NCBI RefSeq assembly: GCF_011801145.1
Contig: NZ_CP046172.1
Location: 7,254,001 to 7,318,000 of the forward strand
DNA length: 64,000 bases
Direction: 5' to 3'
Origin: Nocardia arthritidis
GTDB lineage: Bacteria; Actinomycetota; Actinomycetes; Mycobacteriales; Mycobacteriaceae
Shown here: positions 54,519 to 62,868 of the stretch, one piece after another
Position numbering within the stretch: the first letter of the stretch is position 1
How the letters are laid out: the number at the start of each line of letters is the position of its first letter
Notes under the pieces: generated by a model
What the model was told of the DNA's origin: nothing
The model's input: the letters and a program-made list of their open reading frames with translations, nothing else
The model's database searches: none
Position numbers and translations under genes: made by a program

Positions 54519-55910
54519 TCAGCGCCGGTACGGCACGTCCTGAACCCAGTGGAATCCGCGCGCTACCAGGGGGTAGCGGTTCAGGTCCACCTGGTCGAGC
54601 GTCATGCGCACCGGGCGGCCGGAGATCTGCCCGTCCAGCACCAGTTTGCCGTCCTCGGGCCGCTCGTACCGGAAGGTGCCGATCTTGAAGATGCCGGTGA
54701 CGTCACCGGTGAAGACCACGGTTTGCTTATCGGGGTCGACGGTTGCGGGGAACCAGACCAGGGATTCGTCCATCCGCTGCACCGTCACCCCGTCGGCCGC
54801 GTCGAAGATGATGCGGCGCAGGCGCTGCGGGCCGAGGCTGGCATCGCCGTACTCGTGCGGCGGCGAGTTGTCGTCCACCAGCGCGGGCATCTCCTGGCCC
54901 GCCGTGGTGAATTCGGTGACATTCCAGATGCCGTACAGCGGCGACCGCGCCTGGGCGCTGCCGTAGTGATGCCAGGCATCCCAGCTCTGATAGACCTGAT
55001 CACCGATCAGGAACAGGGCGAGCACCGTATAACCCACCGCGAAGATCCGCTTGCCGAGGCGGCCGGTGAACAGCGGCGTCGCCGGCTCCGCGGGCACCGC
55101 GCGGCCGAGCAAAACCCTTGTGATACGGCCGATTTGGGGTGCGACCAGCACCAGCGAGAGCAGCACCAGCTGACCCGAGTAGAGCTTCACCGGCACGTCG
55201 AAGCTCAGGTTCAGCAGGAAGATCTGCAGCGTCGCGACGAAGGAGAGCAGCGCGCCCGCGGTGACCGTCCACGGCAGGAACAGCAGCGCCGCCGCCGCCA
55301 ATTCCGCTACGCCCAAAGCGATCTCGTAGGGTTCCGAGGCGGCGGTCTGCGACCACAGCGCGCCCATCGGGCTCATATCGCCGAACGGCTCGACGAGCCG
55401 CTGCAACTCGAACACCATCTGCGACGGCATCACCTTCACCGTGCCGTACAGCACCAGCGCCAGCCCGAGCGCGAAACGCAGTATCAGCCGGAACCATTCG
55501 TGTAGTCGCGGGTAGGCGGGCCGGCGCCGGTCCAGCACCGACCACACCGCGGCGACGACCGCCGCGACCACCAGCCAGGTGAACGCGGAGACCCAGAACA
55601 CTTGGGTGTCACCGCTGCCCGTACCCACATAGTTGATCTTCTCGATGCCGAACAGCGCGCTGCCGAACCAGTTCGTCAGCGCGGGCAACTGCCACCAGTC
55701 CTGCACGTCGGCCACCGTGCGCAGCGGTACGTGCAACGCCTTCAGCAGGGCGATCGCCAACCATCCCGCGGCCAAACCGATTCCGAGGTAGACGAATACG
55801 AACCGGAACAGCACCCGCGTCACCGGATGCCAAGTCCGCGTTGCGATTTCCGGCATCTCCCGCATGTCTTCCCGAATCTCCTCGGCCACGGCCTGCGCCA
55901 CGACTCCCAC
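54519..55910 (-). CDS. DoxX-like membrane protein with outside beta domain, paralogue 1
   Basis: 463 residues, GTG start. About eight membrane helices; the DoxX-like core includes RLILRFALGLALVLYGTVKVMPSQM and YEIALGVAELAAAALLFLP. The last ~140 residues form an outside domain with YGIWNVTEF, RRIIFDAADGVTVQRMD, RYERPEDGKLVLDG and the end VARGFHWVQDVPYRR. From memory, similar proteins occur in Bacteroidetes. Redox or sulfur-related function is sometimes supposed for DoxX; not supported here. Two paralogues lie at 58.5-61.4 kb. Confidence 0.8.
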   Translation of the reverse strand: MGVVAQAVAEEIREDMREMPEIATRTWHPVTRVLFRFVFVYLGIGLAAGWLAIALLKALHVPLRTVADVQDWWQLPALTNWFGSALFGIEKINYVGTGSGDTQVFWVSAFTWLVVAAVVAAVWSVLDRRRPAYPRLHEWFRLILRFALGLALVLYGTVKVMPSQMVFELQRLVEPFGDMSPMGALWSQTAASEPYEIALGVAELAAAALLFLPWTVTAGALLSFVATLQIFLLNLSFDVPVKLYSGQLVLLSLVLVAPQIGRITRVLLGRAVPAEPATPLFTGRLGKRIFAVGYTVLALFLIGDQVYQSWDAWHHYGSAQARSPLYGIWNVTEFTTAGQEMPALVDDNSPPHEYGDASLGPQRLRRIIFDAADGVTVQRMDESLVWFPATVDPDKQTVVFTGDVTGIFKIGTFRYERPEDGKLVLDGQISGRPVRMTLDQVDLNRYPLVARGFHWVQDVPYRR

Positions 55911-56055
55911 CCTTCATAAACACCCGGCAATCGCGTGGACCTTAGATGAGCCGCCGGAAATCGGGGAACCCCGGAAAAATGGTGCCCCGATAGTCCCTCC
56001 CCCGGACTTCATGGGCGGATCATGGCCCTGTACTCGGCATTTCTATACTTCGCGA

Positions 56056-57033
56056 ATGAATCGCTGGAGCGGTGCGGCACTGGCCGCGGTGGTAACGATC
56101 ACGCTGACGCTCGCCGGTACGGCCATCGGCCCGAATGTGGCGCAAGCCGCACCGCCCCCGTATGTGCCGACCGGACCACTCGAGGCGAAGTACCTGCAAC
56201 CCGGCCCGTTCGGCGTCACCGAGCGGATCGGCTTCGGCTGCTGCGATGCGACCGGCGCGAAATACGACATCTGGTATCCGGCCGAACTCGGCGACTCCCG
56301 CCATCCGATCATTTTGTGGGGCAACGGAACCAATGCGGTGCCCACCCAATATGCCTACCTGCTGCGGCATTTGGCGTCGTGGGGATTCGTCGTCATCGGA
56401 ACGGAGAACACGAATACCGGATCCGGGGCCGAGATCCGCGACTCGCTCGATTTCCTGCTGCGCACCGCCGACGATCCGGCCGACCCGCTGCACGACCGGC
56501 TCGACCGCGATGCCGTCGGCGCGATGGGGCATTCGCAGGGCGCGGCGGGCGTGCTGAACGCGCTGCGCGATGCGGGCGGCGCCATCAAAACCGCTGTGCC
56601 GGTGGAGGTTCCGGCGCAGCTGTGGTGCTCGTCGCCGATCCGGTGTGCCGATCCGCGCACGCTGGGAGCCGGATCGGTATTCCTGGTGAACGGGTCGGCC
56701 GACGGCGTCATCTCGCCTTCGTGGCAAGGGATTCCGTGGCAGGCGACCGGACTGCAATCGAATCAGGCCTATTACGAATCGATTCCGGCGTCGTCGCCGA
56801 AGGTGTGGGCGACGCTGAACGGTCCGAATCACAACGACGTACAGGGACAACCCGATTGCGCGCAGGCCTCGAGGCCGTGCACCACCGGCGTGTACGGGTA
56901 CCTGGGGTTCCCGACGGCTTGGTTCCTGGCCGAACTCGGCGGCGACGCGCAGGCGCGGGCGGCCTTCGCGCCGGGCGGCGAACTGTTCACGCCGTCACCG
57001 AACTGGAGCAACCAGGTGAGCACCGTGCGCTGA
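56056..57033 (+). CDS. Secreted alpha/beta hydrolase (lipase/cutinase-like)
   Basis: 325 residues from ATG 56056. Signal peptide ends near AQAA (residue ~33). The nucleophile elbow is GHSQGA (Ser160); an upstream oxyanion/strand region IILWGNGTNAVPTQYAYLLRHLASWGFVV and a late HND segment (GPNHNDVQG) supply the expected Asp/His. Cysteines in GCCDA, LWCSSPIRC and DCAQASRPC probably form disulfides. Close to dienelactone/PET-hydrolase-like esterases; substrate unknown. Confidence 0.85.
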   Translation: MNRWSGAALAAVVTITLTLAGTAIGPNVAQAAPPPYVPTGPLEAKYLQPGPFGVTERIGFGCCDATGAKYDIWYPAELGDSRHPIILWGNGTNAVPTQYAYLLRHLASWGFVVIGTENTNTGSGAEIRDSLDFLLRTADDPADPLHDRLDRDAVGAMGHSQGAAGVLNALRDAGGAIKTAVPVEVPAQLWCSSPIRCADPRTLGAGSVFLVNGSADGVISPSWQGIPWQATGLQSNQAYYESIPASSPKVWATLNGPNHNDVQGQPDCAQASRPCTTGVYGYLGFPTAWFLAELGGDAQARAAFAPGGELFTPSPNWSNQVSTVR

Positions 57034-57088
57034 CCCGCGATAGGGTCTGATCAGCTCGAATCGCCGCCGGCACGAGGATGGTGAACCG

Positions 57089-57535
57089 ATGGACGACACC
57101 GGCCTGCTGGATATCGCCTACGAGGAGGCCCTGCTCGGGCTCGCCGAGGGCGGCATACCGATCGGCGCGGCGCTGTTCGCCGCCGACGGGACGCTGCTCG
57201 GGCGCGGCCACAATCGCCGGGTGCAGTCCGGCGATCCCAGCGTGCACGCCGAAACCGATGCCTTCCGCGCCGCGGGCCGCCGCCGCGACTACCGCTCGAC
57301 CATCATGGTCACCACGCTCTCGCCGTGCTGGTACTGCAGTGGTCTGGTGCGTCAGTTCGGGATCGGCGCCGTCCTCGTCGGCGAGGCGGAAACCTTCTAC
57401 GGCGGTCACGATTGGCTCGCCGAACACGGCGTGCGGGTCACCGTGTTGAACGACCGGCGCTGTATCGATCTGATGAGCAAGTTCATCGCCGACCAACCGG
57501 CGCTGTGGTTCGAGGATATCGGCGTCTCCGACTGA
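57089..57535 (+). CDS. Nucleoside/cytosine deaminase
   Basis: 148 residues, GAGG 10 bases before. Zinc deaminase motifs: HAETDAFRAAG (H and catalytic E) and LSPCWYCSGLVRQF (two Cys). The end WFEDIG is like yeast cytosine deaminase rather than tRNA adenosine deaminase TadA. Expected reaction cytosine (or a related base) to uracil. 26 bases before a 2-oxoglutarate-dependent oxygenase of the same orientation, so probably an operon. Confidence 0.88.
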   Translation: MDDTGLLDIAYEEALLGLAEGGIPIGAALFAADGTLLGRGHNRRVQSGDPSVHAETDAFRAAGRRRDYRSTIMVTTLSPCWYCSGLVRQFGIGAVLVGEAETFYGGHDWLAEHGVRVTVLNDRRCIDLMSKFIADQPALWFEDIGVSD

Positions 57536-57561
57536 AATACGCTGCGCGAGAGGAGCATTCG

Positions 57562-58521
57562 ATGAATGCGATAGCCTCGATCGACCTGGACCGCTGGCGC
57601 GCGGGCGGATCCGGCGCCAGCGCCGAGGCGGACGCCGTCGACGCCGGGCTGCGGCAGGCCGGATTCCTGCTGGTGTACGGGCACGGCATCGCACCGGAAC
57701 TGCCCGCCGCCGTCCGCGCCGCCACCCGCCGATTCTTCGCGCTGCCGGACGCGGTGAAGCAGCGCTACGCGGTCACCGTCGGCGGGCGCGGCTGGATCGG
57801 CCCGGGCAAGGAGGCCAACGGCTACGCCGAGGGCACCGCGACGCCGCCGGATCTGAAGGAGACCTTCGCCGTGGGCGCCGATACCGCCACCGGCGACCGC
57901 GGTGTCGACGAGCTGTGGTTCCTGCCCAACGTCTGGCCCGCCGAGGTGCCCGAACTGCGCGACCTGCTCACCGCGTACACGGCGGCCGTTCGTGCGCTGT
58001 CGGATGAGCTGCTCGCGCTGTGTGCGGCCGCACTTCGCCTGCCCGACAACCCTTTTCGTGACCTGGCCGCCCGGCCGACCTGGACCTGCAACGTGAACCA
58101 CTATCCGCCGCTCACGGCGGTCGGCGCGCCCGAGCCCGGCCAGTTCCGCATCGGCCCGCACACCGATTTCGGTACCGTCACCGTGCTGGATCGCGAGCCG
58201 GGCGCGGGCGGGTTGCAGATCTACACAGAGTCCGGCGGCTGGGCCGACGCGCCGTACGATCCGGCCGCGCTCACCGTGAACATCGGTGACCTGCTTGCCT
58301 ATTGGAGCGGCCACCGCTGGCTGTCCGGACGGCACCGGGTGCTGCCGCCGCAGGCGCACGCACCCGACGAGGATCTGGTGTCGCTGATCTACTTCTACGA
58401 ATTGGATCACGACGCGGTCGTCACCCCGCTGGATCCGCCGCTCGGCCGGGTGCGCGGGCTGCCGCCGGTGATATCCGCGCAGTTCCTGCGCACCAGACTG
58501 GACGCGATCACCATCGGCTGA
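57562..58521 (+). CDS. Isopenicillin-N-synthase-family 2-oxoglutarate/Fe(II) oxygenase
   Basis: 319 residues, GAGAGGAG 7 bases before ATG. Iron triad H200, D202 (IGPHTDFGTVTVLD) and H258 (SGRHRVLPP); the 2OG-binding R-x-S is not in canonical place, but an Arg follows H258. N-terminal DIOX_N-like helix DAGLRQAGFLLVYGHGI is present. Members include thymine 7-hydroxylase, which would suit a partner deaminase; that is inference. Its stop directly abuts the stop of the convergent DoxX-like pseudogene. Confidence 0.87.
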   Translation: MNAIASIDLDRWRAGGSGASAEADAVDAGLRQAGFLLVYGHGIAPELPAAVRAATRRFFALPDAVKQRYAVTVGGRGWIGPGKEANGYAEGTATPPDLKETFAVGADTATGDRGVDELWFLPNVWPAEVPELRDLLTAYTAAVRALSDELLALCAAALRLPDNPFRDLAARPTWTCNVNHYPPLTAVGAPEPGQFRIGPHTDFGTVTVLDREPGAGGLQIYTESGGWADAPYDPAALTVNIGDLLAYWSGHRWLSGRHRVLPPQAHAPDEDLVSLIYFYELDHDAVVTPLDPPLGRVRGLPPVISAQFLRTRLDAITIG

Positions 58522-59877
58522 TCACCGGAAGTAGGGATACTCCTGCCGCCAGTGGAATCCGCGTGCGCGCAGCGGAAAGCTGTTCGGATCAATCCGCCGC
58601 AGGCTCATCGTCACCCGGTGGCCCCGCAGCTCGCCGTCGAGCCGCAGGAGATCGGGCATCGGGCGCTCGAAAGTGAAGTGCGCCAATGGCGTAGGCGCCG
58701 CACCCGGCTGCTGCGGGAACATCACCATATCTATGCGGTTGGCATCGACGGCGGCCAGCACCGGAACGCCGCTCGAATCCATCCGCTGGATCGTCGCGTT
58801 CTGCTTATCGAAAATGACTCGCTGCCAACGGTTCTCATCCGTCGTCAGGGGCGGCGCCGGGGTGCCGTCGACGACGAATTCGGTGACGTCCCAGATTCCG
58901 TACAGCGCGGGCTCCGGCGCGCCGGGACCGCTGTCCCACCGTTGCAAGCCCAGCAGGATGCCGGAGGTGAGCAGCCAAATCCCCAGCGCCGCCTGCAGCA
59001 GTACCGCGATCCGGTTGCCGCGCGCGCTCGACAGCGGCGGGCGGGCGGGAGCCGGACCTGGCGTCCGATTCAACACCAGTACGTCGAACAGCCTGCGCGC
59101 GTGCGGCGCGAGCAGAATCAGGCAGAGCAGCACCAGGTGTCCGGAGATGATCTTCGCCGACACATCGTATGTCATATCGATGACGAAAACCTGGGTGCTG
59201 CACACCAATCCGAGCATGGCGCCGACCAGCGCGGTCCTCGGCAGGAAAAGCAGCAGACCGGCCGTCAATTCGGCGGTGCCCAAGAGGATTTCGTACGGCT
59301 GCGAGACCCCGATCTGATTCCACAGCACGGCCATCGGGCTGAACTGACCGTACGGCTGGACCAATCGGGCCAGCGGCGGTGGCGGCATCTGCGTCGGAAT
59401 CACCTTGGCCAGCCCATACGCCAGGAACTGACCGGCCAGACAGAGGCGCAGAAACAGCAGCAGCCACGTATGCGCGCGGATATACGCGCCGCGCCGCCGG
59501 TCCAGCGCCGTCCATCCGATCGTGCCCACCAGTGCGACGCTCAGTATGAGCAACAGCAGCACCCAGAAGTAGGTCTGGTCGCCGCTGATCGAATCCTCGT
59601 GCGCGACAACGTCTATGCCGAACACCTGCGAACCGATCCAGGAAATGACCGGTTTCAGCAGCAGGGCCTGTGTGTACGACGCCGAGGTCGGGAACAGCTT
59701 GCCGAGCCTGCCGAGGAATTCGAAGACCAGGTCGGGATAGATCAGACAGAAAAGCCCGAAATACAGGAAGGTGAACCGGAACGCGATGCGCGTCAGCGGA
59801 TTCCAGTGCGCGGTCGGTACATCCGCTTACGGTGGCCGATCCGTTCCTTCGGTGGATGCCATATCGGCCACGCTCAT
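58522..59877 (-). pseudogene. DoxX-like paralogue 2 with premature stop
   Basis: Read as one frame from ATG 59877 (GAGGG before it), the gene would have 451 codons like its neighbours. Codon 17 is TAA (59827-59829), between DRPP and ADVPTAHWNPLT; everything after it is an intact DoxX-like protein up to RGFHWRQEYPYFR. After the stop no ATG, GTG or TTG occurs for 67 codons, until GTG 59625, which would drop the first membrane helix. So it is probably a young pseudogene, or the stop is suppressed or a sequence error. Confidence 0.7.
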
Positions 59878-59940
59878 CGACGCCCTCGCTCTCGACCCCG
59901 TTCCGTTTCGGGGACAGTACTCGATTCAGGGCGTCCGGAC

Positions 59941-60017
59941 CCTGTCCCACATGCCCTTTGGGCACCCCGCACCGGCCGCGCTCCGGTGCGAGGTGCGCAT
60001 AAGGCATGCGGGACAGG
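59941..60017 (-). repeat. 77-nt long hairpin between DoxX paralogues 3 and 2
   Basis: Outer arms 59941-59955 and 60003-60017 pair over 15 bp; inner arms 59962-59975 and 59983-59996 pair over 14 bp, with a 6x6 internal loop and a 7-base end loop. Each arm pair differs from perfect by one base, and in minus-strand RNA both are G-U pairs, so only that strand forms a complete stem. It overlaps no gene, 2 bases after the paralogue 3 stop. No T-run. Confidence 0.7.
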
Positions 60018-60018
60018 A

Positions 60019-61371
60019 CTACTCCTCCGCGTTGTGGATCCAGTGGAAACCTGGGCCTTTCAGCGGGAGGGAATTCAGGTCGAACTGCCGGAGGGCAATC
60101 GTGACCGGATGGCCGTTCAGGTCACCGTGCAGTGTCAGTCGGTCCGGCGCCGGACGGTCGAAGGTCAGGTCCGCGAGCTTGTGCGGCTGAACGTTCGAGG
60201 TTCGGGGTAGGTTCGATAGCGCCACGGTGTGCGCCTCGGTATCGACGGCGGCGCGCAACGGTACGAACGAATCATCCATGCGCTGGAACGCGGCGAAGTT
60301 CTCGATATCGAAAACCAGTCGCCGCCAACGACTCTCGTCCGTTACCAGCGGCGGGACGTCATGACCGTCGATGCTGAAATCGGTGACGTTCCAGATGCCG
60401 TACAGCGCCGGTTTCGGCGTCCGGAGGCCACCTTCGTACAGGTTCTTCCACTCGGCCTGCGCGAAACCGGCCGCGATCCAGATACCGAGTGCGACCTGCA
60501 CCACCGCGGCTATCCGGTTCGCTCGCCGCCCCGAGAACAGTCGCGGTTGCGTCGCGGGCTCGGACGGACGTTCCAGCACAAGGATATTCGCCAATCGCCG
60601 GGCCTGCGGGGCCAACAGCACGAGCGAGAGCAGCAGCATGTGAAAGGACAGGATCTTGACCGGAACGTCGAAGGTCATGTTCAGGATCCACACCTGCGCC
60701 ATGCTCACCATGCCGAGCAGCGCACCCGCGGTCGCGGTACGGGGCAGGAAGAGCAACAGTCCGGCGGTCACTTCGGCCGCGCCCAACAGACTTTGATACA
60801 CCGGCACGGAACCGACCTGATTCCACAGCACGCCCGTCAGGTGCTGCTCACCATACGGCGACAGCAACGTGGTCAACGGCGGATACGGCATCTGGATCGG
60901 GATCAGTTTGGCGAAACCGTACAGGAGCAGCTGGCCGCCGAGGCACAACCGCAGGAAGGTCAGAAACCAGCCGTGCAAACGGGCGTACTCGGTGCGCCGC
61001 CGATCCAGCAGCGTCCACACCGCCGTGACGATAACGGCGGCGACCAGGATGTCGAAGACGAACACCCAAATGGCGGCTTGATCACCACTGCCGTTGAAGC
61101 GCAGCACGACGTCGGCCCCGAAAACCGTGCGGCCGACCCATTCGGTGACCGGTTCGAGGGTTTTCATCTGCCAGATGGTCAGATCCATCGGCAGCCACTG
61201 CGTCGCGATTCCGGCGAACGCGAAGAGAATCTGCGCGAAAAGCACGCAGAACAGGCCGAAATAGGCGAAGGTGAACCGGAACGCGATCCGGGTCAAGGGA
61301 TTCCAGGTCGGGCGCGAGACCGCCTCCGGCGAAGCCTCCGTCGCATCGATATCTTCCGTGACCGTACTCAC
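60019..61371 (-). CDS. DoxX-like membrane protein with outside beta domain, paralogue 3
   Basis: 450 residues from GTG 61371 (GAGG 8 bases before; the frame is open to 61428). Same architecture as the 54.5-kb gene: helix 1 in NPLTRIAFRFTFAYFGLFC, the LRLCLGGQLLLYGFAKLIPIQMPYPP core, YQSLLGAAEVTAGLLLFLP, then the outside domain with YGIWNVTDFSIDG, RRLVFDIENF, DDSFVPLRA and the end GPGFHWIHN. It is much closer to paralogue 2 than to paralogue 1 (shared HWNPLTRIAFRFT, VDGTPAPPL / IDGHDVPPL), suggesting a tandem duplication. Confidence 0.8.
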   Translation of the reverse strand: MSTVTEDIDATEASPEAVSRPTWNPLTRIAFRFTFAYFGLFCVLFAQILFAFAGIATQWLPMDLTIWQMKTLEPVTEWVGRTVFGADVVLRFNGSGDQAAIWVFVFDILVAAVIVTAVWTLLDRRRTEYARLHGWFLTFLRLCLGGQLLLYGFAKLIPIQMPYPPLTTLLSPYGEQHLTGVLWNQVGSVPVYQSLLGAAEVTAGLLLFLPRTATAGALLGMVSMAQVWILNMTFDVPVKILSFHMLLLSLVLLAPQARRLANILVLERPSEPATQPRLFSGRRANRIAAVVQVALGIWIAAGFAQAEWKNLYEGGLRTPKPALYGIWNVTDFSIDGHDVPPLVTDESRWRRLVFDIENFAAFQRMDDSFVPLRAAVDTEAHTVALSNLPRTSNVQPHKLADLTFDRPAPDRLTLHGDLNGHPVTIALRQFDLNSLPLKGPGFHWIHNAEE

Positions 61372-61735
61372 GACCGACACCTCATCATCCGCGAGACCCG
61401 CAACGTTCGGGCGAAATAGTCGAAGCACACGAAATCAGCTTCCACCGATCCGACGAGCCGCGAATCGGCCGGAGGATTGACGTCGCCTACCCATGAGGTC
61501 GTACGTGCTGGCACCACCGTGGTGCCTACGTACTAGCTCGAGTTCCCACATTTTGGGGGGTGCGCCGCGCGGCACCACCCCGGCTGCGCGGCGCCAACAG
61601 CCGCCGCTGCGGTAGCGGCGACATCATCGACTGTTGTTGCGAGACATCGCAGTAGCACAATGCCCCGATTCATCTGCGGAGGAAACTAGAACGCGTTACA
61701 GTCACGGCAGGGCTAACGTGCCAGAAGGAGATGTA
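61372..61735. other. Structured intergenic region (364 bp)
   Basis: Three inverted repeats follow each other: GTACGT-gct-GGCACCAC-c-GTGGTGCC-t-ACGTAC (61501-61533); GCGCCGCGC (61562-61570) with GCGCGGCGC (61586-61594); CGCCGCT (61602-61608) with AGCGGCG (61614-61620). They precede the phosphotransferase gene, whose ribosome site AGAAGGAG lies at ~61724. No gene is supported inside. Confidence 0.55.
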
Positions 61736-62866
61736 ATGGCCGACGATTCCGACCCGTCACAGCGGCGGCAACTCACCACGAGCGACCGCGATCTCGACGT
61801 CCTCGCCGACGATCTGGCCCGCTGGCTCGACTCGCGGGTCTCGGCCGACCATCCGCCGAAGATCTCGGCGCTGTCCCGGCCGCAGTCCGGCGGGATGTCG
61901 AGTTCGTCGGTGCTGTTCGACGCCGAATGGAGCGTGGACGGGCGGCTCGAGAGCGGCTCGTTCGTCGCCAGGATGGCGCCGGAGGCGGATGACTTCCCGG
62001 TCTTCGAAACCTACGATCTGGCAAGACAATACAAGGTGATGGCCGGGGTCGCCGAGGCCTGCGACGTGCCGATGCCGGAACTGTGCTGGCTGGAGACCGA
62101 CGAAAACCCGCTCGGCACACCGTTTCTGGTGATGCGACGGGTGGACGGCCGAGTGCCCGCCGACAATCCGCCCTACGTCTTCTTCGGCTGGCTGTTCGAC
62201 GCGACACCCGAGGAACGGGCCCGGCTCACCGCCGAGACCGTCGCGGTGCTCGCGAAGATCCACGCGATACCCGATCCGGCGGCCCGCTTCCCGATGCTCG
62301 CGGGCCCCGGCCAGGCGCTGCGCAAACATGTCGAGGCGCAGCGCGCCTGGTACCGGTGGGCGCTGGCCGCCGACGGCTATCGAATCCCGTTGATAGAGCG
62401 GACATTCGACTGGCTGGACGCGCACTGGCCCGCCGATCCGGGGCCGGACGTGCTGAGCTGGGGCGATTCCCGGCCCGGCAATATCATCTACCGTGAATTC
62501 GAGCCCGCCGCGATCCTGGACTGGGAGATGGCCGCGCTCGGCCCGCGCGAACTCGATATCGCCTGGCTCATCTTCATTCACCGCTTCTTCCAGGACATCG
62601 CGACCCGCTTCGACCAGCCGGGCCTGCCCGACTTCCTGCGCCGCGCCGATGTCGTCGCGAAATACGAAGAGCTGACCGGATATACGGTGCGCGACCTGGA
62701 CTGGTACCTGGTCTACGCGGCGCTGCGGCACGCCATCGTGATGGCCAGGGTCAAGCGCAGGATGATCCATTTCGGCGAGGACACCGACGTACCCGACCGC
62801 GACGACTATGTGATGCACCGGGCGAGCCTGGAGGCACTGCTCGACGGAACCTACGAATGGGACTGA
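61736..62866 (+). CDS. Phosphotransferase family protein (APH/choline-kinase fold)
   Basis: 376 residues from ATG 61736 (AGAAGGAG before). Kinase-like core: VLSWGDSRPGNIIYREFEPAAILDWEMAALG corresponds to the catalytic HGDxxxxN (here WGDSRPGN) and metal DxE loops. N-terminal lobe includes GGMSSSSVLF as the nucleotide loop. Similar to ACAD10/11-type kinases that phosphorylate hydroxy-acyl or sterol-related compounds; substrate unknown. Stop is 2 bases before the next start. Confidence 0.88.
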   Translation: MADDSDPSQRRQLTTSDRDLDVLADDLARWLDSRVSADHPPKISALSRPQSGGMSSSSVLFDAEWSVDGRLESGSFVARMAPEADDFPVFETYDLARQYKVMAGVAEACDVPMPELCWLETDENPLGTPFLVMRRVDGRVPADNPPYVFFGWLFDATPEERARLTAETVAVLAKIHAIPDPAARFPMLAGPGQALRKHVEAQRAWYRWALAADGYRIPLIERTFDWLDAHWPADPGPDVLSWGDSRPGNIIYREFEPAAILDWEMAALGPRELDIAWLIFIHRFFQDIATRFDQPGLPDFLRRADVVAKYEELTGYTVRDLDWYLVYAALRHAIVMARVKRRMIHFGEDTDVPDRDDYVMHRASLEALLDGTYEWD

Positions 62867-62868
62867 AT

